Below, one piece after another: positions 39,942-49,342 of a stretch of 64,000 nt of DNA. Positions within the stretch are counted from its first letter, which is position 1; each line of letters begins with the position of its first letter. Under the pieces are notes generated by a model. It was not told the origin of the DNA and did not search any database. It worked only from the letters and a program-made list of their open reading frames with translations. This DNA comes from Streptomyces sp. H39-S7 (GTDB lineage Bacteria > Actinomycetota > Actinomycetes > Streptomycetales > Streptomycetaceae): positions 1-64,000 of the forward strand of contig NZ_JAPVLU010000020.1 of the NCBI RefSeq assembly GCF_027158205.1, read 5' to 3'. Both the position numbers and the translations under genes were made by a program.

Positions 39942-42227
39942 ATGGCTACGAGCATCGAGACTCTCCCGGCACACCAGGCGGCCAGCGTTGAGCTGGTGAT
40001 CGGCGGAATGACCTGCGCCTCATGTGCCATGCGCATCGAGAAGCGGCTGAACAAACTGGACGGCGTGACCGCGACCGTCAACTACGCCACCGAGAAGGCC
40101 AAGATCAGCTTCGGTGACGGCATCGCTATCGCACCCCAGGACCTCGTCGCCCAGGTCGAAGCCGCCGGGTACACTGCCGAGCTGCCCGCTCCGCCACCCG
40201 ATCCGGGGCGGGCACAGCCACCCGAGCCGGACGACGAGGACAGCGGGCGGATCAGGGGGCTGCGGGACCGGTTGCTGATCTCGGCCGTGCTGTCGGTTCC
40301 CGTCATCGCGATGGCGATGGTCCCGGCCTGGCAGTTCACCAACTGGCAGTGGATCTCCCTGGCCCTGGCCTGGCCGGTCGTCGCGTACGGTGCGTGGCCC
40401 TTTCACAAGGCGGCCTTCACCAACCTGCGGCATGGCACCTCCACCATGGACACCCTCGTCTCCATGGGCACCCTCGCAGCCTTGGGCTGGTCCCTGTACG
40501 CACTGCTGTGGGGCACCGCCGGGATGGCGGGGATGACCCACGCGTTCAGCCTCGGCATCAGCCGGACCGACGGGGCGGCGAACATCTACCTCGAAGCCGC
40601 TGCAGGGGTAACCACGTTCATCCTGGCCGGCCGCTACTTCGAAGCCCGCTCCAAGCGGCGCTCCGGCGCGGCCCTGCGCGCGTTGCTCCACCTCGGCGCC
40701 CGCGATGTCGCCGTATTGCGCGCGGGCCGGGAGGAACGCATCCCGGTGGAACAGCTCGCCGTCGGGGACCGGTTCGTCGTCCGGCCCGGCGAGAAGATCG
40801 CCACGGACGGCGAGATCGACGACGGCACCTCCGCGGTGGACACCTCCCTGCTGACCGGTGAATCCGTGCCCGTCGACGTCCGCCCCGGCGACAGCGTCGT
40901 CGGCGCGACCATCAACGTCGGCGGCCGCCTCGTCGTACGGGCAACCCGCATCGGCGCCGACACCCAACTCGCCCAGATGGCTCGCCTGGTGGAAGACGCA
41001 CAGACCGGCAAGGCCGAGGTCCAGCGGCTGGCCGACCGCATCTCCGGCATCTTCGTACCCATTGTGATCACCCTGGCCATCGCCACCCTCGGCTTTTGGT
41101 GGGGCACTGGAGGAGGCGTCGCCGCCGCTTTCACCGCGGCCGTAGCCGTCCTGATCATCGCCTGCCCGTGCGCGCTGGGGCTGGCCACCCCCACAGCGCT
41201 CATGGTCGGCACCGGGCGCGGCGCGCAACTGGGCATCCTCATCAAAGGACCCGAAGTCCTCGAATCCACCCGCAAGGTCGACACGATCGTGCTGGACAAG
41301 ACCGGCACTGTCACCACCGGACAGATGACCCTCCTGCACATGCACACCCTCGACGGCCAGGACGAGAACCAGGCCCTGCGCCTGGCCGGCGCTCTGGAAC
41401 ACGCCTCGGAGCACCCGATCGCCCACGCCATCGCCCGAGCCGCCACCGAACGCACCGGAGTCCTGCCCAGCGTCGAGGGCTTCGCCAATGTCGAGGGACT
41501 CGGAGTCCAGGGCATCGTCGACGGCCACGCGGTGCTGGTCGGCCGCACCCAGTTGCTGCGCGAGTGGGCGATGGAGCTGCCCCCCGCACTGCAGGAGGCA
41601 AAAACCGCCGCCGAAGCACAGGGTCGCACGGCCGTCGCGGTTGCCTGGGACGGAAAGGCCCGGGCCGTCCTGGTCATCGCCGACGCCGTCAAAGCCACCT
41701 CCGCGCAGGCCATCCGGCAGTTCCGCGAGCTGGGCCTGACCCCCGTCCTGCTCACCGGCGACAACGCCACCGTCGCCGCATCGGTCGCCGCTGAGGTCGG
41801 CATCGACCCCAGCCAGGTGTTCTCCGAGGTCATGCCCAAGGACAAGGTCGACGTCATCGCCCGCCTCCAGGGCGAGGGCAAGGTCGTCGCGATGGTCGGC
41901 GACGGCGTCAACGACGCCGCTGCCCTGGCCCAGGCCGACCTGGGGCTGGCCATGGGCACCGGCACCGACGTCGCCATCGAAGCCAGCGATCTCACCCTGG
42001 TCCGCGGCGACCTGCGCGCCGCAGCCGACGCCATCCGCCTGGCCCGCCGCACCCTGGCCACCATCAAGGGCAACCTGTTTTGGGCCTTCGCCTACAACGT
42101 CGCCGCCCTGCCCCTGGCCGCAGCCGGACTCCTCAACCCCATGCTCGCCGGAGCCGCCATGGCCTTCTCCTCCGTCTTCGTCATCACCAACAGCCTGCGC
42201 CTGCGCAACTTCCGCACCCTGGCATAG
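39942..42227 (+). CDS. copA: Cu(I)-exporting P1B-1 ATPase
   Basis: The 761-aa pump has one N-terminal HMA domain ([20 protein letters not shown]), the intramembrane CPC motif [19 protein letters not shown] near residue 407, [11 protein letters not shown], the phosphorylation site [15 protein letters not shown] near residue 450, [12 protein letters not shown] (HP motif) and [20 protein letters not shown]. The last helix pair has [16 protein letters not shown] and [15 protein letters not shown] with the P1B-1 Asn/Met-Ser residues. ATG 39942 has AAGGAG seven bases upstream. It moves Cu(I) from cytoplasm to outside. Intact, unlike the second pump at 50.4 kb. Confidence 0.95.
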   Translation: MATSIETLPAHQAASVELVIGGMTCASCAMRIEKRLNKLDGVTATVNYATEKAKISFGDGIAIAPQDLVAQVEAAGYTAELPAPPPDPGRAQPPEPDDEDSGRIRGLRDRLLISAVLSVPVIAMAMVPAWQFTNWQWISLALAWPVVAYGAWPFHKAAFTNLRHGTSTMDTLVSMGTLAALGWSLYALLWGTAGMAGMTHAFSLGISRTDGAANIYLEAAAGVTTFILAGRYFEARSKRRSGAALRALLHLGARDVAVLRAGREERIPVEQLAVGDRFVVRPGEKIATDGEIDDGTSAVDTSLLTGESVPVDVRPGDSVVGATINVGGRLVVRATRIGADTQLAQMARLVEDAQTGKAEVQRLADRISGIFVPIVITLAIATLGFWWGTGGGVAAAFTAAVAVLIIACPCALGLATPTALMVGTGRGAQLGILIKGPEVLESTRKVDTIVLDKTGTVTTGQMTLLHMHTLDGQDENQALRLAGALEHASEHPIAHAIARAATERTGVLPSVEGFANVEGLGVQGIVDGHAVLVGRTQLLREWAMELPPALQEAKTAAEAQGRTAVAVAWDGKARAVLVIADAVKATSAQAIRQFRELGLTPVLLTGDNATVAASVAAEVGIDPSQVFSEVMPKDKVDVIARLQGEGKVVAMVGDGVNDAAALAQADLGLAMGTGTDVAIEASDLTLVRGDLRAAADAIRLARRTLATIKGNLFWAFAYNVAALPLAAAGLLNPMLAGAAMAFSSVFVITNSLRLRNFRTLA

Positions 42228-42360
42228 GGGCCGAGGGCACCGCTGCGCCGGTCGCACCCAGCACCGCAACCGCGGCGCCGGGTGCGAACCCGTTACTGCA
42301 CGCGCCACCCCGGCCAGGGTGCTGGAGAAAAATCCCGGACGACGAGGTGGGGTACCGACC

Positions 42361-42612
42361 GTCGCCGGATACAGAAACCACGAGGACGACGCCACCGAAC
42401 TCCTGCGCCGTATCGAAGGACAGGTCCGCGGCGCGCAGCGCATGGTTGACCAGGATCTGTACTAAATTGCGGCCTTGCAATCCGTGGCCCTGATCGTCCT
42501 TGACGAACGTCTCAAGCGCTGGGTCGACAACGCCATCACTGCGGGCTGTCAGAAAGCCGATGCCAGAGTCGCAGAAGCTCCCGCCGCCATCGCCAGCCTG
42601 CTCCGCTCCTGA
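42361..42612 (+). pseudogene. second csoR, broken by TAA and a deletion
   Basis: One frame carries ATELLRRIEGQVRGAQRMVD, QDLY, then TAA (42463-42465) where CsoR has its Cu(I) ligand Cys, and then IAALQSVALIVLDERLKRWV, DNAITAGCQKADARVAEAPA and AIASLLRS. About ten residues after the Cys are missing, and the His-Cys pair (HLGHC) has become ERLKRW. So both the reading frame and the copper site are lost. It lies directly after copA. The csoR at 39024 remains the only working sensor. Confidence 0.8.
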
Positions 42613-42911
42613 ACCGGTCAAGCACAACGATGCCGGCCGCTTCCGCCTGCGGCGTCTGGCCCCCGCCGCCGTGATCCGGACTGCCACCAGGGAGCTGCTC
42701 GTCCTGATGCGCCGCTGCCACAAAATCCGGCATACTGTCCCGTTCGTAAAATTCGGACCCATCCGCTCCTGGTGTCAGGTCCGAATATGGGGTGTGAGTA
42801 GATCCCGGCGGCCTTGGTAGAGCCTCTTCGGCCGCTATTCCTCCCTATGGCACAGGAGCCCTGCATTCCATGCGGCACCGGACTGCCGCGGGGCTCCGTT
42901 TGGAGCAAGCC
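42613..42911. other. region before the CHRD gene, no gene
   Basis: Nothing coding is seen. CHRD transcription must start here. GGTGTCAGGTCCGAATATGGGGTGTGAG (around 42770-42797) is AT-richer and may hold the promoter, but I can name no hexamers with confidence. Confidence 0.3.
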
Positions 42912-43691
42912 ATGAACAAGACTCTCCTCCCCCTGGTGGGTATAGCCGCGTTCGCCATCCCGCTGGCGCTGCCGGCGGTGGCATCGGCGCAGTCCTCCAG
43001 CGGGGGTGCGAACTATCAGGCCACCCTCGACCCGGTGGCCACGAACATGGTCGACGGATCCGGCATGGCCACCGTCACCCTGTCGGGCAACCAGGCGACC
43101 GTCTCGGTCACTGCCAACCAGCTGCTCGACGCCTCCCCGCACGCCCAGCACATCCACATCAAGGGCGCGGGCGAGTGCCCGAAGGCCGACGCGGCGCATG
43201 ACCACAACGGGCACAAGGCCATCAGCACGGCCGACGGACAGCCTGCCTACGGGCCGATCGGTACGTCCCTGACCACGAAGGGCGACACCAGCCCGAACAG
43301 CGCGCTGGCCATCGACCGCTTCCCGTCCACCGGCTCCTTCCACTACACCCGCACCATGACCGTGACGCCGGATGTGGCGGCCGCCGTGCGGGCCAACAAC
43401 GCGGTGATCGTCGTGCACGGCATCGACTACAACCACAACGGCAAGTACGACAGCGTGCTGGGCGCCAGCGAACTGGACCCGAAGCTTCCCCAGGAAGCCA
43501 CCGCTCCCGCCATCTGCGGGGCCCTGAACTCCATGCCCACCGGGGGAGCGGGGACCGGTGACGGAGCCACCCAGGCCGCTGCCGGCGGCAACAGCTCCGA
43601 TCTGATCGCCACCGGCCTGGGCGCCGCAGCGGTCGCGGCACTGGCCGGCACCCTGATCCTGCGGCGCAGGAACGCCGCAGCCCAGCGATGA
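42912..43691 (+). CDS. secreted CHRD-domain protein with noncanonical sorting signal (LIATG)
   Basis: The 259-aa protein has a signal peptide (LLPLVGIAAFAIPLALPAVA) and a CHRD domain: NYQATLDPVATNMVDGSGMA, ANQLLDASPHAQHIHIKGAG, CPKADAAHDHNGHKAIS and VIVVHGIDYNHNGKYD. The His-rich parts could bind copper. The C-terminus has LIATG (231-235), a hydrophobic helix (LGAAAVAALAGTLIL) and RRR, the plan of a cell-wall sorting signal with Ile where the usual LPxTG has Pro. The sortase gene overlaps its stop. So it is probably anchored to wall or membrane. SD GGAG lies nine bases before ATG 42912. Confidence 0.75.
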   Translation: MNKTLLPLVGIAAFAIPLALPAVASAQSSSGGANYQATLDPVATNMVDGSGMATVTLSGNQATVSVTANQLLDASPHAQHIHIKGAGECPKADAAHDHNGHKAISTADGQPAYGPIGTSLTTKGDTSPNSALAIDRFPSTGSFHYTRTMTVTPDVAAAVRANNAVIVVHGIDYNHNGKYDSVLGASELDPKLPQEATAPAICGALNSMPTGGAGTGDGATQAAAGGNSSDLIATGLGAAAVAALAGTLILRRRNAAAQR

Positions 43692-44428
43692 CCGACGGGA
43701 CCGGGCCCGGCACCAGGCCCGAGCCGGACCCCGAAGCCGCCGCCCCCCGTCCGGCGGGGGGCGGCACCCGCCGCCGCACTATCATCGGACTCGCCACGGC
43801 AATGGCCCTGGCCGGAGCCGGTGCAGCGGTCGCCCTCACCGGCGTCTCCAGCGGGTCGGCACCGCCACCCCAGCCCCCAGCCGTGGCAGCACCAGCCACC
43901 GCTGCGCACCCCACCGCACCCAAGCCGCCCGGCCAACCGGCGCCGCGCCCGTCAACCGGCCACGTGCTCCCGGCATCCGTGCCGGTGTCCTTGGACATCC
44001 CCGCCATCGGCGTCCACACCACACTGCTGGCCCTGGGCCGCAACACCGACGGAACTGTCCAGGTCCCCTGGAAGCCGCTGAAAGCCGGCTGGTACAAGAA
44101 CTCACCCACCCCCGGACAGCTCGGCGCCTCCGTCATCCTCGGCCACGTCGACTCCAAGGAAACCGGCCCCGCCGTGTTCTACCGGCTCGGCGCCCTCAAA
44201 GCGGGCACCCGCATCACCGTCACCCGGACCGACGGCACCGCCGCCGCCTTCATCACCAACTCGGTGCGGGCCTTCCCCAAGGACGATTTCCCCACCCTGG
44301 ACGTCTACTCCACCACCGCCGACCAGCCCCAACTCCGCCTCATCACCTGCGGCAACTGGGATCCCAAAACCCGCACCTACCTCGGCAACATCGTCGCCTT
44401 CGCCACCCTCGCCGACACCGTCAGGTAG
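43688..44428 (+). CDS. class F sortase
   Basis: The 246-aa protein has one N-terminal helix (TIIGLATAMALAGAGAAVAL), a Pro-rich linker (PPPQPPAVAAPATAAHPTAP) and the class F catalytic domain. The domain shows VSLDIPAIGVHTTLLALGRN, ASVILGHVDSKETGPAVFYR (catalytic His), LRLITCGNWDPKTRTYLGN (catalytic Cys in TCGN, and Arg). It overlaps the CHRD gene by ATGA, so enzyme and likely substrate are made together. It should anchor the CHRD protein. Recognition of LIATG is inferred. Confidence 0.85.
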   Translation: MTDGTGPGTRPEPDPEAAAPRPAGGGTRRRTIIGLATAMALAGAGAAVALTGVSSGSAPPPQPPAVAAPATAAHPTAPKPPGQPAPRPSTGHVLPASVPVSLDIPAIGVHTTLLALGRNTDGTVQVPWKPLKAGWYKNSPTPGQLGASVILGHVDSKETGPAVFYRLGALKAGTRITVTRTDGTAAAFITNSVRAFPKDDFPTLDVYSTTADQPQLRLITCGNWDPKTRTYLGNIVAFATLADTVR

Positions 44429-44508
44429 GACGGGCAGGACCATGATGGGCCTCCATCTCCCGCCGAACGCACGACCCACCAGGGCGCGGGGGCTGGTCCC
44501 GTCAGGGA

Positions 44509-45171
44509 TCACTCCACCGGGCGTTTCTGCGCAGCGCCACCGGCCGCCTTGTACCGACGAACAGCCAATGCGGCCAGCAGCCCAACCTTGATCACCACCA
44601 ATGCGGCCACGGCGCCCACCGCCGCGAGGGGCCACCGGGACGATGCCACCAGCCATCCGAACAGACCCAGGTGCACCCCGGCCGCGACCACGGCTACTGC
44701 CGCTACAGCTGCCCAGCGTCGTCGTCCGCGCCAGTTCCGGTGCGACTCCCATTCGGCGCGGGGGCTCGGCTTCGCTGGGTCCTGGCCCGAGTGCTGCTGG
44801 TCTTCTGCCTGCCGACTGTGTTGCCAGCTGACGGTGAGCGGCTGGCGGCGGCTGTATCGACCCAGGTGCGCGGTGACGACGTCCATCGCCCGTTGCAGCG
44901 AGTCGCTGTCCTGCGCCTGTGTCTGGATCACGAGCGTGGCGGAGGTGGCCTGCAGGCTGCACAGGGCCCACCCGAAATCGACCTCGCCGCGGGTCTCCGA
45001 CCACTGCACCTGCATCAGGGCGGCCTCCGCCTCGGTGACCGGCCGGCTGCCGCCCGCGTGAAGGCGAGGCCGATGACGCAGGGCGCTGCCCCTGTTGCTG
45101 AAGTGCTTGCACAACTGCACCAGGTAACGACTCGCCCGGTCTGTGCGGATCTCAGCTTCGGCGGAATACAT
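44509..45171 (-). CDS. DUF2218 protein with C-terminal membrane helices
   Basis: The 220-aa protein starts MYSAEAEIRTDRASRYLVQL and continues CKHFSNRG, the DUF2218 signature ('RYLxQLCxHFxxK'), then GEVDFGWALCSLQATSATLV and DVVTAHLGRYSRRQPLTVSW. DUF2218 is normally about 90-100 aa; here a linker and two helices (WAAVAAVAVVAAGVHLGLFG and WPLAAVGAVAALVVIKVGLL) are added, so it is tethered to the membrane. DUF2218 genes are often beside metal or siderophore genes; the role is unclear. It is divergent from a TetR regulator. ATG 45171 is the family start. Confidence 0.75.
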   Translation of the reverse strand: MYSAEAEIRTDRASRYLVQLCKHFSNRGSALRHRPRLHAGGSRPVTEAEAALMQVQWSETRGEVDFGWALCSLQATSATLVIQTQAQDSDSLQRAMDVVTAHLGRYSRRQPLTVSWQHSRQAEDQQHSGQDPAKPSPRAEWESHRNWRGRRRWAAVAAVAVVAAGVHLGLFGWLVASSRWPLAAVGAVAALVVIKVGLLAALAVRRYKAAGGAAQKRPVE

Positions 45172-45282
45172 GGCAAGCACCTCGGCGGGTTGAGGGAAGG
45201 CTGACCCCACCCACATTTATCGATACACACTGTCTCTGTCAATACGAAGTGTCACTTCCTGAACGCCTTGTAGGCTGGAGGG
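45172..45282. promoter_or_regulatory. divergent promoter of DUF2218 and tetR
   Basis: On the minus strand TTGACA (45236-45241) stands in front of the DUF2218 gene. ACACTGTC and AAGTGTCA near 45227-45255 give an AGTGTC/GACACT-like pattern typical of TetR sites. AT content is high from 45216 to 45255. Operator position is a guess. Confidence 0.4.
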
Positions 45283-45876
45283 ATGCCGAAGCTGTGGACC
45301 GAGACCATGGACGCTCACCGCGCCGCGGTACGCACTGCGATTCTGGATGCCGCCGCCGGCCTGGTCTCCGAACGCGGCCTGGCGTCGGTGAACATGTCCC
45401 AGATCGCCGCCCAGGCCGACATCGGCCGTGCCACGCTGTACAAGTACTTCCCGGACGTCGGGGCGGTCCTGCTCGCCTGGCACGAACAGCAGATCCGCGC
45501 CCACCTGGACCACCTCGCCGCCGTCCGCGACCACCACCACGAGCCGCAGGCGCGGCTCGAAGCCGTGCTGCACGCCTACGCGGCCCTGCTCCACGAACGG
45601 CACCACGGCGAACTCGCGGCCCTCGCGCACAGCGGAGACGTCTCAACCCTGCACCGAAGCGAGCACCTAGGCCACGCCCAGCAGCACCTGACGGGCCTTA
45701 TCGCCGACCTCATCGCCCAGGCCGCACAGGCCGGCGACCTCCGCGACGACGTCGCCCCCCAGGAGTTGGCACAGTACTGTTTGCACGCCCTTGGCGCCGC
45801 GGCCGATCTTCCATCCAAAGCAGCCGCCGTGCGACTTGCCGACGTCACCCTCGCCGGCCTGCGCAACCCGCACTGA
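45283..45876 (+). CDS. TetR-family regulator
   Basis: The 197-aa protein has an N-terminal helix-turn-helix: AVRTAILDAAAGLVSERGLA, VNMSQIAAQADIGRATLYKYF. The ligand domain is helical with a His-rich stretch (RDHHHEPQARLE, HERHHGELAALAHS). Divergence from the DUF2218 gene suggests that it controls that gene. The His content would suit metal sensing, but TetR proteins vary too much to say. Confidence 0.85.
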   Translation: MPKLWTETMDAHRAAVRTAILDAAAGLVSERGLASVNMSQIAAQADIGRATLYKYFPDVGAVLLAWHEQQIRAHLDHLAAVRDHHHEPQARLEAVLHAYAALLHERHHGELAALAHSGDVSTLHRSEHLGHAQQHLTGLIADLIAQAAQAGDLRDDVAPQELAQYCLHALGAAADLPSKAAAVRLADVTLAGLRNPH

Positions 45877-46355
45877 GTGCTCTCGCCCGAAGGGACGTTT
45901 CGTTCAAGCGGTCCGTTCGCGCGTGGGGCGTCGATCCATCCGCCGGGACGGGTAGCCGTCTCCAGTCCTCGTTCGCCAGCGAGGGCCTGTTGCTCTCGCA
46001 GCGCAGCAAGGCAACCCCATGATTCCGTTGCGATCCCGCTGGGCGCGCGGAACCCAGGTGCCTTCGTCAGCGCGAAGCGCTGTTTCTCCCGCCCTACCGC
46101 CGCGACCGGCATTTCCGGTGTAGGAACCATAGAGATGGCAGCCCGTGACCGTGCACAACGTCGGGTTCAAGCTGGCCTCTTCGATCTTCCTCCAAGCAGC
46201 GGCAGCGGCGGCTGAAGGAAGTGCGCAGGGCGCTGAACCTGGAGGAGCGTGCCCGACTTCGTCGAACTACGTGCCGTCGTGCTCCGCGCCGACGGAAGGC
46301 GCCCACTTCGGGCTCTTGTCACCGTCCTGGGCTTCGCGGCGGGCATCAGCTCTCG
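45877..46355. other. no gene recognised
   Basis: Frames exist but none is supported. Around 46133-46215 MAARDRAQRRVQAGLFDLPP and then, in another frame, RLKEVRRALNLEERARLRRT look like broken coding DNA. The zone separates the copper genes from the psp operon end. Confidence 0.35.
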
Positions 46356-46976
46356 TCATGTGTTCGCTTCCCCGCGCCAGGCGGGGTTCGCCGACCTAGG
46401 GAGGCCGGGGGCGCCCCACAGCGGGAACCAGCGGCTCAGGTCCTCCTCGATGCGCAGGTCGTCCTTGGCCGTGGCCCTGACCTGGAGTTCCAGCGGATTG
46501 TCGCGCTTCTGGCCGGGCAGCGGCGCGAACGGGTAGAAGGTGCCCCGCTTGTAGAGGTAGACCAGCGCGAGGGGGCGCAGCTCGGCGTCGTGGAAGGTGA
46601 CCAGAGAGCACAGGAGCTGCGGGCCGAAGCCGCTGTCCTGCAGGGCGGAATTCACCGCGTGCAGGTCGTTGACCAGAGTGGGCAGGTCGCCGGGGTCGCG
46701 GCGGGAGAGCAGCCACGAGTACCCGTACGCGTCACGGCTGAACTCCACCGGTACGCCGCCCCGTTCGGAGTCCGCGTCCAGGAGGGCTCGTACCTCCTGT
46801 TGGACTTGGGCGAACGCGCCGCCCTCGATGGCGGCGAAGCACACCGAGCCCAGGCCGGTCGGGGTGAAGCCGATGTCGGCCTGGAGGGTGATCGCTGCCG
46901 AAGGCAGGCCGAAGAGCTGGTCCAGGTCGGGCTTGACCGGCTTGGTCCGGCCGAGCAGGACGTCCAGGAATCCCAC
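46356..46976 (-). CDS. pspAB: PspA-associated protein PspAB
   Basis: The 206-aa soluble protein starts MGFLDVLLGRTKPVKPDLDQ and has LFGLPSAAITLQADIGFTPT, FAAIEGGAFAQVQQEVRALL, YGYSWLLSRRDPGDLPTLVN and LVYLYKRGTFYPFAPLPGQK, which match actinobacterial PspAB by order and length. It is the last gene of the pspA-pspAA-htpX-pspAB operon, 20 bases after htpX. It is thought to assist the envelope stress response; its exact action is not known to me. Confidence 0.85.
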   Translation of the reverse strand: MGFLDVLLGRTKPVKPDLDQLFGLPSAAITLQADIGFTPTGLGSVCFAAIEGGAFAQVQQEVRALLDADSERGGVPVEFSRDAYGYSWLLSRRDPGDLPTLVNDLHAVNSALQDSGFGPQLLCSLVTFHDAELRPLALVYLYKRGTFYPFAPLPGQKRDNPLELQVRATAKDDLRIEEDLSRWFPLWGAPGLPRSANPAWRGEANT

Positions 46977-46996
46977 GGGTCCTCAGCTCCTTCTCT

Positions 46997-47932
46997 TCAC
47001 GCCTGGCCACCCGGTTTCCCGCCCGCCTCGCCCAGCTGCACGGAGATCTCCGCGAGCGCCTCGATGCGGCGTTCCAGGCTGGGGTGGGTGGAGAACATCG
47101 CGGCCAGCGCCGTACCGGGCCCGAGGGCCGGGGTGAAGAAGAACGCGTTGAACGCCTGGGCGGTACGCAGATCCTTGGTCGGGATACGGGCGATGTCGCC
47201 GCTGACCTTGATCAGCGCGGAGGCCAGCACAGATGGTTTCCCGGTCAGCATGGCCGCGGCGCGGTCGGCGGCCAGTTCGCGGTAGCGGGACAGCGACCGG
47301 ATCAGCAGGAAACTGATGCCGTAGACGAGCGCGGAGACCGCCATGACGATCGCGAGGAGGGCGGCGGTGTTCTGGTCGCGATCGTTGCGTCCGCCGAACA
47401 GCTGGGAGTAGAAGGCGAAGCGGACGATGAGTCCGGCGATCACACCCAGGAACGAGGCGATGGTGATCACCGCGACGTCGCGGTGTGCGACATGGGAGAG
47501 CTCGTGGGCGAGGACGCCTTCGAGTTCGTCGGTCTCCAGGCGGCGCAGCAGTCCGGTGGTGACGCAGACGACGGCATGGTCGGCGTTGCGGCCGGTGGCG
47601 AACGCGTTGGGCAGGTCCATCTCGGAGATGGCCACCCGGGGTTTGGGCATGTCCGCGGTGGCGCAGAGCCGGTCGATGACGCCGTGCAGCTCGGGCTGTT
47701 CCTCGCGGCTGACGAGGTGGCCGTGCATGGAGTACAGGGCGATCCGGTCGGAGAACCAGAACTGCGCGACCAGCAGCCCGGCGGCGATGACGATCACCAG
47801 GACGACGGATTTGAGCAGCACGATCAGCGCGGCGATGAACGCCACGTACACCAGCCCGAGCAGGACCATCGTGACCACCATGCGGGCGGTCAGCTGCCGG
47901 TCGGGCTCGAAACGGCGTCGCATCGTCATCAC
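46997..47932 (-). CDS. htpX: HtpX membrane zinc protease
   Basis: The 311-aa protein has two N-terminal helices (VVTMVLLGLVYVAFIAALIV and LVIVIAAGLLVAQFWFS), then the catalytic domain with NAFATGRNADHAVVCVTTGL, ELEGVLAHELSHVAHRDVAV (HExxH) and RYRELAADRAAAMLTGK (third zinc ligand Glu), ending in HPSLERRIEALAEI. It degrades damaged membrane proteins. Its start overlaps the pspAA stop by ATGA at 47929-47932, so the operon is tightly coupled. Confidence 0.92.
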   Translation of the reverse strand: MMTMRRRFEPDRQLTARMVVTMVLLGLVYVAFIAALIVLLKSVVLVIVIAAGLLVAQFWFSDRIALYSMHGHLVSREEQPELHGVIDRLCATADMPKPRVAISEMDLPNAFATGRNADHAVVCVTTGLLRRLETDELEGVLAHELSHVAHRDVAVITIASFLGVIAGLIVRFAFYSQLFGGRNDRDQNTAALLAIVMAVSALVYGISFLLIRSLSRYRELAADRAAAMLTGKPSVLASALIKVSGDIARIPTKDLRTAQAFNAFFFTPALGPGTALAAMFSTHPSLERRIEALAEISVQLGEAGGKPGGQA

Positions 47933-48207
47933 CCCGGGATCAGACCCTCGTCGGAGAGAAGTTCCCGCACCTGCCGCAGACTGGTGTCCTCGTCGGGCAG
48001 CACCAGGTCGGAGGGCGTGATCCTCTCGTCCGGCAGCGGCGTGCCGAGACTGCGCACCGCGTCCAGCAGGGCCGCCAGGGCGGCGGTGAACGCGGTCTCG
48101 TCGCCCGCGTCGGCGGCCGGCTGCAGGGCGGAGTCCAGCTCGTTGAGCCGGTCCAGGTGCTGGTCGGCGATCTCGTACTGGCCCTCGCCGAGAATCCGCA
48201 TGATCAT
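47929..48207 (-). CDS. pspAA: PspA-associated protein PspAA
   Basis: The 92-aa protein reads MIMRILGEGQYEIADQHLDR, LNELDSALQPAADAGDETAF, ALAALLDAVRSLGTPLPDER and ITPSDLVLPDEDTSLRQVRE, matching PspAA. It overlaps pspA upstream (48204-48207) and htpX downstream. It is expected to modulate PspA. Confidence 0.88.
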   Translation of the reverse strand: MIMRILGEGQYEIADQHLDRLNELDSALQPAADAGDETAFTAALAALLDAVRSLGTPLPDERITPSDLVLPDEDTSLRQVRELLSDEGLIPG

Positions 48208-48980
48208 GATGTCACCTTCTGGTCCGGCGGGTCCTTCGTGGGCTCTGCACCCTCCACTGCCGGCGGGGTGGCAGAGGCCGGGAGCTGGGCCTTCATCCGG
48301 GCCAGCTCGATCTCCACGTCCTGGCCCGCGGTGACGGCCTCAATTTCTGCCTGGATATCGTCACGCCCGGCCGGAAGAGTCGCGTCCTCCAGCGCGCCGG
48401 AGGCGATCAGCTCGTCGAGCGCACCGGCGCGTGCCTGCAGCTGCTCGGTCCTGTCCTGGGCGCGCTGCATGGCCAGGCCGACATCGCCCATCTCCTCGCC
48501 GATGCCGGTGACGGCCTCGGCGATGTGGGTCTCGGCCTCGGCGGCGGTGTAGGTGGCCTTGATGGTCTCCTTGCGGGTGCGGAACGCGTCGACCTTCGCC
48601 TGCAGGCGCTGCGTGGCCAGGGTGAGCTTCTCCTCCTGGTCCTTTAGCGACGCCTGCTGGGTCTGCATGTCGGTGACCTGGGAGGCCACGGCCGTGCGGC
48701 GGGTGAGCGCCTCACGGGCCAGGTCCTCCCGCCCCGCGGCAAGTGCCTGCTCCGCCTGGCCCTGCAGCTTTCCCGTGGACTGTTGCAACTGGGTCACCTG
48801 CAGCTCGACGCGCTTGCGGCTGGTCGCCACATCGGCCACGCCGCGCCGCACCTTCTGCAGCATCTGGAGCTGCTGTTCGTAGGAGTAGTCCAGGACCTCG
48901 CGCGGGTCCTCGGCGTTGTCCAGCGCCTTGTTCGCCTTGATTTGGAACAGGGTGGCGATGCGGTGAGTGATGCTGGTCAT
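48204..48980 (-). CDS. pspA: PspA/IM30 phage-shock protein
   Basis: The 258-aa coiled-coil protein starts MTSITHRIATLFQIKANKAL with DNAEDPREVLDYSYEQQLQM, the actinobacterial PspA start. Heptads then run through residues 45-200 (LQVTQLQQSTGKLQGQAEQA, SLKDQEEKLTLATQRLQAKV). It polymerises on stressed membranes to keep the proton-motive force. It heads the operon; the 20 bases upstream have GAGAGGA as ribosome site. The tail is Pro/Ala-rich. Confidence 0.92.
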   Translation of the reverse strand: MTSITHRIATLFQIKANKALDNAEDPREVLDYSYEQQLQMLQKVRRGVADVATSRKRVELQVTQLQQSTGKLQGQAEQALAAGREDLAREALTRRTAVASQVTDMQTQQASLKDQEEKLTLATQRLQAKVDAFRTRKETIKATYTAAEAETHIAEAVTGIGEEMGDVGLAMQRAQDRTEQLQARAGALDELIASGALEDATLPAGRDDIQAEIEAVTAGQDVEIELARMKAQLPASATPPAVEGAEPTKDPPDQKVTS

Positions 48981-48996
48981 GGCGACCGCCGTCCTC

Positions 48997-49341
48997 TCAG
49001 TCGGCTTGATGGTGTTCCGCGCGACCCGCGGCCGGTCGTGTCCCGCTCCGGGCTCGGGACGCTGCCTGCGATCCGGGGGCGTCGCGCAAGGTGTCGGCGG
49101 CGCAGAAGACCGAGGCAGTAGCGATGGTCACACCGCCCCACAGGCCCCAGGCTGCGGCGGGCAGATCGCCGGCAATGAGCGCCGGAGCAGGCAGCAGACC
49201 GGCCGCGAGGAGGACGGGGGCGCGGTGGATCGAGCGGGCCAGTCCCGATGCGTTGCGCCGGTGGCTCCAGGTGAGATGGACGGCGCAGGCGGCGGTGGTC
49301 AGGGCTCCCAGGGTGATCAGGGTCCAGGCGAGCACTTCCAT
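48997..49341 (-). CDS. small three-helix membrane protein, function unknown
   Basis: The 114-aa protein has helices at VLAWTLITLGALTTAACAVH, APVLLAAGLLPAPALIAGDL and AAAWGLWGGVTIATASVFCA, with a basic tail. ATG 49341 follows a strong GGAGGTGA. It lies 16 bases before pspA on the same strand, so it may head the psp operon or end the one with DUF2933 and SHOCT. I recognise no family. Confidence 0.6.
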   Translation of the reverse strand: MEVLAWTLITLGALTTAACAVHLTWSHRRNASGLARSIHRAPVLLAAGLLPAPALIAGDLPAAAWGLWGGVTIATASVFCAADTLRDAPGSQAASRARSGTRPAAGRAEHHQAD

Positions 49342-49342
49342 G

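Noticed and set aside
40020-42443. Minus-strand open frame of about 800 codons opposite copA
   Set aside because: Gly/Asp/Gln-rich low-complexity translation and full overlap with copA; it is a shadow.
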